Shown: in pieces, positions 39,984 to 46,913 of the stretch
How the letters are laid out: the number at the start of each line of letters is the position of its first letter
Position numbering within the stretch: the stretch's first letter is position 1
Assembly: GCF_014384885.1 (NCBI RefSeq)
Contig: NZ_JACRST010000002.1
Span: 62,001 to 126,000 of the forward strand
Direction of reading: 5' to 3'
Origin: Ligaoa zhengdingensis
Lineage (GTDB): Bacteria; Bacillota; Clostridia; Oscillospirales; Ruminococcaceae
Length of the DNA stretch: 64,000 nucleotides
The notes under the pieces: model-generated
The model's database searches: none
Told to the model about the DNA's origin: nothing
What the model saw: the letters and a program-made list of their open reading frames with translations, nothing else
Program-made: the position numbers and the translations under genes

Positions 39984-40295
39984 TTATTCCTCTGTTGAGG
40001 CGGTCAGCATCGCGTGCAGCTTCCCGGCGAGTCCCGGGTCTGTAACCGCCAATATTCCGGTGCGCCTGCCGATTTCATATTCCAGTTGCTCCATTGAAAA
40101 CGGCAGGACAAAATGATCTATGTTATCCGCCTCGCAGAGTAGGATCACACCCTTGCGGGATCGTTCCGAAAGGTCGGTTGCGGTGAACACAATGTGCGCC
40201 TTGCCTGCAAACACCGCATCCTTGACCCGGTCGTACCCCATGAGCAGCTTCCCTGCCCTTTTACACAGCGAGATGGTTGACAGGAGCCTATTCAC
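39984..40295 (-). CDS. ylxQ: L7Ae/L30e-like RNA-binding protein YlxQ
   Basis: Protein of 103 residues with a GTG start at 40295 that overlaps the 3' end of ylxR by 8 nt. Sequence LCKRAGKLLMGYDRVKDAV and IVFTATDLSERSRKGVILLCE fit the L7Ae/L30e/S12e/Gadd45 fold, which binds kink-turn RNA. The terminal part is the usual for YlxQ proteins encoded between ylxR and infB. The precise cellular role is unclear. Confidence 0.9.
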   Translation of the reverse strand: MNRLLSTISLCKRAGKLLMGYDRVKDAVFAGKAHIVFTATDLSERSRKGVILLCEADNIDHFVLPFSMEQLEYEIGRRTGILAVTDPGLAGKLHAMLTASTEE

Positions 40296-40557
40296 CCTTT
40301 TCCAATTCCTCCTCCATCCGGTTGTAAACCTCGTCGGGGATCTGGCAGGAAAGCGAACGCTCCAGGCGCCTTGCCTTTCTCGCTTTTTTCAGACAGTCGA
40401 GGTTGTTGCAGACATAGGCGCCCCTTCCGGGCTTTTTGCCCACCGTGTCGAGCGATATTTCACCTTGCGGGCTTCTCACCACACGAATCAGCTCGCGCTT
40501 CGGCTTCATTTTGCCGCAGCCCGAACACATTCTCATCGGTATCTTTTTTGTCTGCAT
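40288..40557 (-). CDS. ylxR: YlxR family nucleic acid-binding protein
   Basis: Protein of 89 residues; ATG at 40557 with GGAGG eight bases upstream. The family signature is clear: MRMCSGCGKMKPKREL, with a CxxC pair, then GRGAYVCNNLDCLKKARK, with a second Cys pair. The fold is small and basic. YlxR-type proteins (RnpM) in some Firmicutes bind RNase P RNA; role here not demonstrated. It lies between nusA and ylxQ. Confidence 0.94.
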   Translation of the reverse strand: MQTKKIPMRMCSGCGKMKPKRELIRVVRSPQGEISLDTVGKKPGRGAYVCNNLDCLKKARKARRLERSLSCQIPDEVYNRMEEELEKGE

Positions 40558-40588
40558 CCCCTCTGCCTCCCTCGTCTGGTAAAACCTT

Positions 40589-41656
40589 TTACTCCCCGTC
40601 CGGCTCATCCTCGCCGAAGAATCCGCTCTCCGGCCGGATATCGATCTTCCAGCCAGTCAGCTTGGCGGCAAGGCGGGCGTTCTGCCCCTTGTTGCCGATG
40701 GCGAGCGACAGCTGGTGGTCGGGTACGGTGACCTTGCAGGTCTTCGCGCCTTCCGGGTCCACCTCCACCGAGATCACGTCGGCGGGCGAAAGCGCGGCCG
40801 AAATGAACTGTGCGGGGTCCTCGCTGTATTTGACGACATCGATCTTCTCGCCGTCCAGCTCATCCACGATCTTGGCGACGCGGCTACCCTTGGGGCCGAT
40901 GCACGCGCCGACCGCGTCGACGTTCTCGTCCTTGCTCCACACCGCGAGCTTGGTGCGGCTGCCCGCCTCGCGGGAGATCGCCTTGATCTCGACGGTGCCG
41001 TCGTAAATCTCGGGAACCTCAATCTCAAACAGGCGCTTGACCAAACCCGGATGGGTGCGCGAGATCATGATGCGCGGGCCCTTTTCGCTGTTGGCGACCT
41101 CGACCACATACACCTTGATCCGCTGGCCTTCGACCAGTTCCTCGGTGGGCACCTGCTCAGACTTGGGCAGGATGGCCTCGCTGCGGCCGATCTCCAACGT
41201 GGCGACCCCCTTTTTGGGGTCGATGCGGGAGACAACCGCCGAGACGATCTCGTGCTCCTTGCTCTGGAACTCCTGCAAAATCTGGCCCTTTTCCGCCTCG
41301 CGGATACCCTGGCGGATGACATGCTTCGCGGCCTGGGCTGCGATTCGGCCAAACTGCTTGGTCTCCAGCGGAATTTCCACGGTGCCGCCCACCTCGGCGT
41401 GCTTGTCGTATTGGTAAGCATCCTGCAGCAGGATGTCGGTGTACTGGTTCTCGACGGCCTCGACCACATCCTTGCGGATGGCAACGCGGAAGGCGCCGCG
41501 GGCGGGGTCGATCTCCACCAGGGCGTTCTCCGTGCCGCCGTAATCGCGTTTGACCGCGATGGCAATCGCCGCCTTGATCTTTTCCAGCAGATAGTCGGCG
41601 GATATGCCCTTTTCCTTCTCCAGAAGCGCCAACGCCTCAAAAAACTCGTTGTTCAT
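40589..41656 (-). CDS. nusA: Transcription termination/antitermination factor NusA
   Basis: Protein of 355 residues. The ATG at 41656 directly follows the rimP stop codon (one base between), so translation is coupled; the longer frame to 41701 lies inside rimP. Order: NusA N-terminal RNA-polymerase-binding domain (1-125, FEALALLEKEKGIS), S1 (about 130-200), and two KH domains (about 200-345; IGPKGSRVAKIVDELDGEKI, LAIGNKGQNARLAAKLTGWKIDI). It lacks the acidic C-terminal repeats found in E. coli, as in Gram-positives. NusA promotes pausing and intrinsic termination. A terminator hairpin in the operon leader may be its autoregulatory target. Confidence 0.97.
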   Translation of the reverse strand: MNNEFFEALALLEKEKGISADYLLEKIKAAIAIAVKRDYGGTENALVEIDPARGAFRVAIRKDVVEAVENQYTDILLQDAYQYDKHAEVGGTVEIPLETKQFGRIAAQAAKHVIRQGIREAEKGQILQEFQSKEHEIVSAVVSRIDPKKGVATLEIGRSEAILPKSEQVPTEELVEGQRIKVYVVEVANSEKGPRIMISRTHPGLVKRLFEIEVPEIYDGTVEIKAISREAGSRTKLAVWSKDENVDAVGACIGPKGSRVAKIVDELDGEKIDVVKYSEDPAQFISAALSPADVISVEVDPEGAKTCKVTVPDHQLSLAIGNKGQNARLAAKLTGWKIDIRPESGFFGEDEPDGE

Positions 41657-41657
41657 G

Positions 41658-42143
41658 TCAGTCGAGTCCCCCCATATCGTAATCATCGTAGAGTCGCACA
41701 AAAGCCGCTTCGTTCAGCGGCACCTGCATTTCGGTCTCTTCGTCCAGCAGAATGGTGGCTGTACGGTCCGCATAGGCGGTGAGCTCGCCGGTAAAATCCC
41801 GCTGCCCCTCCACCGGCCGGATCAGCCTCACGTTGACCAAGCTGCCGAGGTACCGCTCAAAGTGCCAGTCCTGCACCAGCTCGCGCTCGACGCCCGGCGA
41901 ACAGACCTCCAGATAATAGCTCTGATCGATCGGATCCGCATCATCAATTAGTTTATCCACCGCCCGGCTGTAATTTTCGCAGTCGTCGATGGTTACGCCG
42001 CCTTCCTTGTCGATGAACAGGCGCAGATACCAGCCTGCGCCCTCCTTTTCAAAGCGGACGTCCCACAATGTCAGACCCATCTGATCCGCGACGGGCTTTA
42101 CCAGCTCGGTCACAACCGCGACCGTATTTTTGCCTTTTGCCAA
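41658..42143 (-). CDS. rimP: Ribosome maturation factor RimP
   Basis: About 161 residues. The TTG at 42143 is proposed because AAAAGGA lies about 11 bases upstream; the open frame extends to 42224 but that region is the leader with its hairpin. Typical sequences are VTELVKPVADQMGLTLWDVRFEKEGAGWYLRLFID, DDCENYSRAVDKLIDDAD, YYLEVCSPGVERELV (core SPG motif of RimP) and the C-terminal SH3-like part. It assists 30S assembly. First gene of the operon continuing to ribF. Confidence 0.94.
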   Translation of the reverse strand: MAKGKNTVAVVTELVKPVADQMGLTLWDVRFEKEGAGWYLRLFIDKEGGVTIDDCENYSRAVDKLIDDADPIDQSYYLEVCSPGVERELVQDWHFERYLGSLVNVRLIRPVEGQRDFTGELTAYADRTATILLDEETEMQVPLNEAAFVRLYDDYDMGGLD

Positions 42144-42197
42144 ATTATCACCATTCCTTTTGGGTGTGCACCCAGGCACGACCCCCATACATAAACA

Positions 42198-42221
42198 AAA
42201 GAGCGGGTAGCCCCACTCTTT
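42198..42221 (-). promoter_or_regulatory. Terminator-like hairpin in the rimP-nusA leader (candidate NusA attenuator)
   Basis: Minus strand: AAAGAGTGGGG, loop CTA, CCCGCTCTTT (42221-42198), followed by TGTTTATG. It lies between the promoter at 42246-42274 and the rimP start, beginning only about 20 nt after the predicted transcription start. The stem has one mismatch. In B. subtilis the same operon is controlled by a NusA-dependent leader terminator, so this is a plausible counterpart. Confidence 0.65.
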
Positions 42222-42245
42222 CACGTTAACACTATTACCTTATTT

Positions 42246-42274
42246 AGAATAGCATATTTTATTCGGTTTGGCAA
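42246..42274 (-). promoter_or_regulatory. Promoter of the rimP-nusA-infB-ribF operon
   Basis: Minus strand: TTGCCA (42274-42269), 17-nt spacer, TATTCT (42251-42246). It is back-to-back with the xre promoter, about 50 nt away. Confidence 0.72.
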
Positions 42275-42323
42275 GTAGAAATCCAAAATATTGTTGATTT
42301 CGCCATTTTATTCCGCGTTTGCA

Positions 42324-42352
42324 TTGCCTCAACTGGCAAGACGTGGTAAAAT
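42324..42352 (+). promoter_or_regulatory. Promoter of the xre gene with overlapping inverted repeat
   Basis: TTGCCT (42324-42329), 17-nt spacer, TAAAAT (42347-42352). The inverted repeat TTGCC-N6-GGCAA (42324-42339) covers the -35 and is a candidate operator for the XRE protein encoded just downstream. Confidence 0.6.
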
Positions 42353-42375
42353 AACACCCATGGGAGGGGATACCT

Positions 42376-42693
42376 ATGAGCCGAGAAGAGGAGCTGAAGC
42401 GGCTGATCCACCAAAAGGGTCTCACTGTCAAGGCATTCGCGCGGCAGATCGACATGCCTTACAGCACCCTGCTCTCGATCCTGAACGGATCGGTGGGCGG
42501 CGCATCGCTCGACAATGCCATCAAAATTTGTGACGGGCTGGCGATTGGGCTGGACAGCCTGCAAAACCGCGTAGGGCACACCCCGCGGCGGGACGCGCGG
42601 GAACAGCGTCTGGTGGAAAGCTACCGGGCGCACCCCGGGTTGCAGGCGGCGGTGAACAAGCTGCTCGACCTCGAGGAAGAGGATGCCGGTTAA
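42376..42693 (+). CDS. Small XRE-family helix-turn-helix regulator
   Basis: Protein of 105 residues with an ATG at 42376 and GGGAGGGG upstream. Residues about 5-62 form a Cro/C1-type HTH: LKRLIHQKGLTVKAFARQIDMPYSTLLSILNG, then SLDNAIKICDGLAIGLDSL. The rest is a short charged tail with no recognisable sensor domain. It is divergent from the rimP-nusA operon and monocistronic, with a bidirectional terminator behind it. The target is unknown; autoregulation is suggested by the palindrome over its promoter. The shared intergenic region is about 230 bp. Confidence 0.88.
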   Translation: MSREEELKRLIHQKGLTVKAFARQIDMPYSTLLSILNGSVGGASLDNAIKICDGLAIGLDSLQNRVGHTPRRDAREQRLVESYRAHPGLQAAVNKLLDLEEEDAG

Positions 42694-42702
42694 CACCGAT
42701 AC

Positions 42703-42739
42703 GAGGGGCGGGGAAAAATTTCCCCGCCCCTCGATTTTT
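42703..42739. terminator. Bidirectional intrinsic terminator between xre and the DUF2461 gene
   Basis: GAGGGGCGGGGAAA, loop of two bases, TTTCCCCGCCCCTC (42703-42732), then GATTTTTA. It lies between convergent genes, but the minus strand has no long U-tract, so it is strongest for the xre side. Confidence 0.82.
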
Positions 42740-42744
42740 ACCCG

Positions 42745-43419
42745 TCAGAGGCGCGCCCGTCTCTCAACCTCCCAGAAGAAGTCGTAAACCGGCTCCAACC
42801 GCCGGAAGTCCTCCTCCAGCCGGACGCAGAGCTGGTCGGAGAACAGCAGGTCGAAGTCGCGGCTGCTGTGCATCAGGGAGATACACCTGCGGTCAAGCCA
42901 ATCGCGCAGTTCCTCCGGCTGGTCCGGGCAGGGGCTGCGCTTGTACCGGTCCCCCTCCACGGCAAACCGGCCGTCTGTCCCGACGGCCGCCTGAGCACGC
43001 TGGAAGGAGCGCGCGCCCTCCAGAATCAGCTCGCGCATCGCCCGCATCAGGCCGGGCGGCGCCTGATAATAGCCGCAGCCCCAGCGAAATCCGGCGGGGG
43101 ATAGCTCGAATACAAAGCCGGGCGGCTCGCCGTACACTTTCCGGTCGCGCTGAAAGGCGCACCACATTACGTCGCGATAGAGGGATTTATCCCTCGCAAA
43201 GCGGGTATCGCGGTAGATGCGCGAAATGGTGCGATCCACTCGGGGCTCGACCACCAACAGTGGATCGAGCTCCAGCATGGCTGGACCGAGGCGGGCTGCC
43301 AGCTCAACGAACGGCGCCAGGACAAATTTTTGGTACTGCTCCTTGTGCGCGCGGAACCATTCCCTGCTGTTGCGCAGCCGGTTTTCCACCAGGAAGTCGA
43401 GCGTCTGTTGAAAAAATGG
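42745..43419 (-). CDS. DUF2461 family protein
   Basis: About 224 residues with a GTG start at 43419, supported by AAAGGGGG seven bases upstream; the frame upstream of it lies in the neighbouring gene. It begins PFFQQTLDFLVENRLRNSREWF and continues YQKFVLAPFVELA, TISRIYRDTRFARDKSLYRDVMW and PGFVFELSPAGFRWGCGYYQ, the pattern of the DUF2461/TIGR02453 family. Function of the family is unknown. It is 22 nt downstream of the TIM-barrel/acyl-CoA synthetase gene on the same strand and may be co-transcribed from the T-box promoter. Confidence 0.88.
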   Translation of the reverse strand, partial: PFFQQTLDFLVENRLRNSREWFRAHKEQYQKFVLAPFVELAARLGPAMLELDPLLVVEPRVDRTISRIYRDTRFARDKSLYRDVMWCAFQRDRKVYGEPPGFVFELSPAGFRWGCGYYQAPPGLMRAMRELILEGARSFQRAQAAVGTDGRFAVEGDRYKRSPCPDQPEELRDWLDRRCISLMHSSRDFDLLFSDQLCVRLEEDFRRLEPVYDFFWEVERRARL

Positions 43420-43441
43420 CACCGTTCTTCCCCCTTTGCTG

Positions 43442-45973
43442 TCAGGCGGTCTCGATGCTGTTGGCCGCCTGGAGGTTGAGCTTCTCCACGGCGTTCTCAC
43501 GCATCTTATATTTGAGGATTTTGCCCGCCGCGTTCATCGGGAACCCGTCGACGAAATCGACATAGCGGGGGGTCTTGTGCTTGGCCATGTGGGATGCGAC
43601 GTACTCCTTGAGCTCCTCCTCGGTCATCGTCTCGCCGGGCTTCAGCACCACGCAGGCCATGATCTCCTCGCCGTACTGCTTATCCGGCACACCGATCACC
43701 TGCACGTCGGACACCTTCGGGTGGGTGTAGATGAAGTCCTCAATCTCCTTGGGGTAGATGTTTTCGCCGCCGCGGATGATCATATCCTTGATGCGGCCGG
43801 TAATTTTATAATAGCCGTTTTCGTCGCGCCGCGCGAGGTCGCCGGTGTGCAGCCAGCCGTCTTCATCGATGGCGGCCGCGGTGGCGTTTGGCATCTTATA
43901 GTAACCCTTCATGATGTTATAGCCCTTGGCTACAAACTCGCCGTCCACGTTGTCCGGCAGGTCTTCGCCGGTCTCGGGGTCGACGATCTTGCACTCGACG
44001 CCGAACATCGCCGCGCCCACCGTGTTGACGCGCGCCTCGAGCGAATCGGTGGTCTTGCTCATGGTGCAGCCGGGAGACGCCTCGGTCTGGCCGTAGGTGA
44101 TGCAGATTTCGGACATGTGCATCTTGTCGATCACGTCCTGCATCACCTTGATCGGGCAGGGGCTGCCCGCCATGATGCCGGTGCGCATGTGGCTGAAATC
44201 GGTCTTGGGGAAATCCTCGTGACCCAGCATGGCGATGAACATGGTGGGCACCCCGTGAAACGCGGTGATCTTCTCCTGGTTGATGCAGGCGAGCCCCTTG
44301 CGCGGCGAGAACGCCGGGATGGGCGACATGGTGACGCCGTGGGTCATCGAGGCGGTCATGGCGAGCACCATGCCGAAGCAGTGGAACATCGGCACCTGGA
44401 TCATCATGCGGTCGGCGGTGGAGAGGTCCATGCAGTCGCCGATCGCCTTGCCGTTGTTGACGACGTTGTAGTGGGTGAGCATCACGCCCTTGGGGAACCC
44501 TGTGGTGCCCGAGGTATACTGCATATTGCAGACGTCGTGCTTGTTGATCGCGGCGGCGCGGCGGTAGACCTCCTCGACCGGCACGCGGCCGGCCAGGGCG
44601 ACCGCCTCGTCCCAGGTGTAGCAGCCGGGCTGTTCGGAATCGACGGTGATGATGTTGCGCAGGAATGGCAGGCGCTTGATGTGCAGCGGCTTATCTTTAT
44701 CCGCCGTGGCGAGCTCCGGGCAGAGCTCCTTCATGATCGCAACGTAATCCGAATCCTTGTAGCCGTCGATCATCACCAGGGTGTGGGTGTCCGACTGGCG
44801 CAGCAGGTACTCAGCCTCGTGGATTTTATAGGCGGTGTTCACGGTGACCAGCACCGCGCCGATCTTGGTGGTGGCCCAGAAGGTGATATACCACTGCGGC
44901 ACGTTGGTGGCCCAGATGGCCACATGGTCGCCCGCCTTGACCCCCATTGCGATGAGGGAACGCGCGAAGGTGTCCACATCGTCGCGGAACTCCGCATAGG
45001 TGCGGGTGTAGTCTAGGGTGGTGTAACGGAAGGCGTACTGGTCGGGGAACTCCTCCACCATGCGGTCGAGCACCTGCGGGAAGGTCAGATCGATCAGGTG
45101 CTCCTTTGGCCAGACATACTTGCCGGTGCCCGCGTTGTTGTCGTAAAGGCGGCCGGTGTCGGCAGATCTCTCCATGTACTGGCCCATGAAGTTGGCGTAA
45201 TGCGGGAACACGATGCCCGCGTCAGAGAGATCGGGCGCGTAGCGCCTGAGCCACTCGAGCGAGACATAGCCCTCGTAGTTGATCGAACGCAGCGCGCGGA
45301 TGATCGCATCCATCGGCAGGTCGCCCTCGCCCATCATGCGGTAACAGACCTTGCCGTCCTGCATGACCGAATCCTTAATGTGGGTGTATTTGATGTATGC
45401 GCCCAGGTTCTGCACCGTCTGCTCGGGGCTCTCGCCCGCGAAACGGTAGGGGTGGTGGATATCCCACAGTGCAGCGACGTTGTCGCTCTGCACCGTGTCG
45501 AGCAGCTCGCGCAGCCGCTGGGTATCGGTGTAAACGCCGTTGGTCTCCACCAGCAGGGTGACGCCCTTCTCCTCCGCGTAGGGGGCCAGCGCCTTGAGCG
45601 CCTTTACCACCACCGCATCGTCCACCTCGCCGCGCGGCTCAGCGGTAAGGTCGCCCAGGACGCGGATGTAAGAAGCGCCCAGCTTGGAGGCGAGGTCGAT
45701 GTAGTCGAGCAGCTCCCGGTGGGTCTGCTCAGCGCGGTCGGCAAAGCGCAGCGCGCAACCCGACGAGAGGCAGGGAATCTCCAGGCGCTTTTTGTGCAGC
45801 TCTTCAATTGTTTTGGGCAGGTTATCCTCGCGGAACGGCTTCGCCTTGATCGAGAAAATATCGTCGCCCAAGCCGCGGAGCTCGATGCCGCTGAAGCCGA
45901 AGTCCTTTGCCATCGAGTAGATGTCCGGCCAATCGAAGTCCGGGCAGCCGAGTGTTGAAAATGCGAGTTTCAT
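43442..45973 (-). CDS. Fusion: xylose isomerase-like TIM barrel + AMP-forming acyl-CoA synthetase
   Basis: Protein of 843 residues with an ATG at 45973 (MKLAFSTLGCPDF) and AAGGGG upstream; the open frame extends to 46063, but that part is the T-box leader. Residues 1-265 are a sugar phosphate isomerase/epimerase (AP endonuclease 2-type) TIM barrel with likely metal ligands Glu143 (LVETNG), Asp171/His173 (WDIHHP), His198 and Glu240 (VSLEW). Residues about 290-843 are an AMP-binding ligase: YTSGTTGFPKGV (about 486-497), TYGQTEASPG, GWLHTGDLARRDENGYY, GRIKDMIIRGGENIYPKEIE and the C-terminal lysine in AGKILKYKMRE. The closest functional group is fatty/short-chain acyl-CoA synthetases. The substrates of both halves are unknown. 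Expression is predicted to be T-box controlled. Confidence 0.88.
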   Translation of the reverse strand: MKLAFSTLGCPDFDWPDIYSMAKDFGFSGIELRGLGDDIFSIKAKPFREDNLPKTIEELHKKRLEIPCLSSGCALRFADRAEQTHRELLDYIDLASKLGASYIRVLGDLTAEPRGEVDDAVVVKALKALAPYAEEKGVTLLVETNGVYTDTQRLRELLDTVQSDNVAALWDIHHPYRFAGESPEQTVQNLGAYIKYTHIKDSVMQDGKVCYRMMGEGDLPMDAIIRALRSINYEGYVSLEWLRRYAPDLSDAGIVFPHYANFMGQYMERSADTGRLYDNNAGTGKYVWPKEHLIDLTFPQVLDRMVEEFPDQYAFRYTTLDYTRTYAEFRDDVDTFARSLIAMGVKAGDHVAIWATNVPQWYITFWATTKIGAVLVTVNTAYKIHEAEYLLRQSDTHTLVMIDGYKDSDYVAIMKELCPELATADKDKPLHIKRLPFLRNIITVDSEQPGCYTWDEAVALAGRVPVEEVYRRAAAINKHDVCNMQYTSGTTGFPKGVMLTHYNVVNNGKAIGDCMDLSTADRMMIQVPMFHCFGMVLAMTASMTHGVTMSPIPAFSPRKGLACINQEKITAFHGVPTMFIAMLGHEDFPKTDFSHMRTGIMAGSPCPIKVMQDVIDKMHMSEICITYGQTEASPGCTMSKTTDSLEARVNTVGAAMFGVECKIVDPETGEDLPDNVDGEFVAKGYNIMKGYYKMPNATAAAIDEDGWLHTGDLARRDENGYYKITGRIKDMIIRGGENIYPKEIEDFIYTHPKVSDVQVIGVPDKQYGEEIMACVVLKPGETMTEEELKEYVASHMAKHKTPRYVDFVDGFPMNAAGKILKYKMRENAVEKLNLQAANSIETA

Positions 45974-46014
45974 GGTTGTAATCCCCTTCCAAAATTGATT
46001 TTTTCCGGAGACAA

Positions 46015-46310
46015 CAAAAAACGCCATCGTCTCCGGATGAAACCAAGAGACGAAAGCGTTCACACTTCCGCGGTACCACTCTTGTTGGCGTGGCGCACCA
46101 CACCCAACTCTGCGGCATCATACAATGCCCTCCGATGATAACGGTCGGAAACCCGGTCAAACCTACTAAGCCGCGCGGGCCTTTGGGTCGGACTGCTCCA
46201 GGGCCAGTTCTAACGATCCTCCGCACTGCCTCGCAGCACCCGGCAGCTCTCTGTAGCTGGATGTGACCGCTATGATTTCCCTATCACTGCATTTTGCGAT
46301 GTTGGTAATG
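46015..46310 (-). promoter_or_regulatory. T-box leader (predicted specifier CUG, leucine)
   Basis: The minus strand carries the T-box core AGAGTGGTACCGCGG (46068-46083) and a downstream terminator (GCTTTCGTCTC, loop, GAGACGATGGC, then TTTTTT, 46060-46015). Stem I has a kink-turn-like base (TGC..AGTGAT..AGGG pairing with CCCT..GGA..GCA) and the apical AGAGAGCTGCC..GGCAG part. The 3' side of the specifier loop reads GAA-CUG-G-CCCUGGAGC, matching the usual frame GAA-codon-purine-CCUGGAG, so the specifier is CUG (Leu). The antiterminator bulge UGGU would pair with ACCA, consistent with discriminator A73 of tRNA(Leu). The T-box controls the fused gene at 43442-45973. Confidence 0.88.
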
Positions 46311-46339
46311 ATTATAGCGCACCGAAGCGGGGTTGTAAA
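46311..46339 (-). promoter_or_regulatory. Promoter of the T-box leader
   Basis: Minus strand: TTTACA (46339-46334), 17-nt spacer, TATAAT (46316-46311). Confidence 0.85.
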
Positions 46340-46632
46340 GCCTTTTTTCTCAATTTAAAAATTATGTTGACTTCCGACCAAAATCCCCCGCCAATCTCGG
46401 CCTTATTTTTTACAACTTTCTAAAAATATCCAATTGGGATCGGAAACCGATCTTTCTCACTTATAGAGTCAATTGATTATATCCTCAAACAGGGGAATAG
46501 ACAAATGGCCAGGGCCGATTTATCATAAATCCAGCACTCAAAATTCAGATTATGGTGTCTAACTGGTGTCAGGTTGACGCTATCTCACCATGTTTATTCC
46601 GTGGTAAAGTACTTACGAAGGGGGGATAACCG
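46340..46632. other. AT-rich intergenic region, no gene recognised
   Basis: About 290 bp between the divergent T-box promoter and the small + strand gene. It holds a short hairpin GATCGG-AAA-CCGATC (about 46439-46453) and a direct repeat TGGTGTC spaced by 4 nt near 46555. A TTGACG at 46574-46579 lacks a good -10 at normal spacing. No tRNA, coding frame or IS end was seen. Confidence 0.5.
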
Positions 46633-46863
46633 TTGATCGATCAAATCGCCGCTGGCCGCGTACAGATGGCCGAACACGAGGACCAAACGGCTCGATACCG
46701 CCACCTTTTGCGCGAACAGTTGAACCAAGAAGGCCGCAAGCTGTTGCTGCGCATCATCGACGAAAAGGATCTGCGCGCCGAACGGGTGGCCTATCAAAAC
46801 TATCGGCAAGGCTTCCGCGACGGACTGGAACTGGCTGTGGAGCTGCTTTGGAAAACGCAATAA
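46633..46863 (+). CDS. Small protein of unknown function
   Basis: Protein of 76 residues with a TTG start at 46633 and AAGGGGGG about seven bases upstream, which makes a real gene likely despite its size. It is charged and probably all helical: QMAEHEDQTARYRHLLREQL, then RAERVAYQNYRQGFRDGLELAVELL at the end. The C-terminal YQNYRQGFRDGLELAVELL resembles the end of small Clostridial helical proteins of unknown role. No membrane segment, signal peptide or known DNA-binding motif. A terminator follows directly, so it is monocistronic. Not identified further. Confidence 0.65.
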   Translation: MIDQIAAGRVQMAEHEDQTARYRHLLREQLNQEGRKLLLRIIDEKDLRAERVAYQNYRQGFRDGLELAVELLWKTQ

Positions 46864-46871
46864 TCCTAAAA

Positions 46872-46901
46872 GGTGCCGGAGGTGATAAAACCCCCGGCAC
46901 C
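46872..46901. terminator. Bidirectional terminator between the small gene and the RND operon
   Basis: GGTGCCGG (46872-46879) and CCGGCACC (46894-46901) form the stem around AGG..CCC; on the minus strand TTTTAGG follows. It sits 9 nt after the small gene and 13 nt before the RND stop. Confidence 0.82.
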
Positions 46902-46913
46902 CTTGCTATTATA

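Noticed and set aside
46195..46235. UGG (Trp) as T-box specifier
   Set aside because: The usual frame GAA-codon-purine-CCUGGAG puts CUG in the specifier position, and the UGGU bulge fits A73 of tRNA(Leu) rather than G73 of tRNA(Trp).
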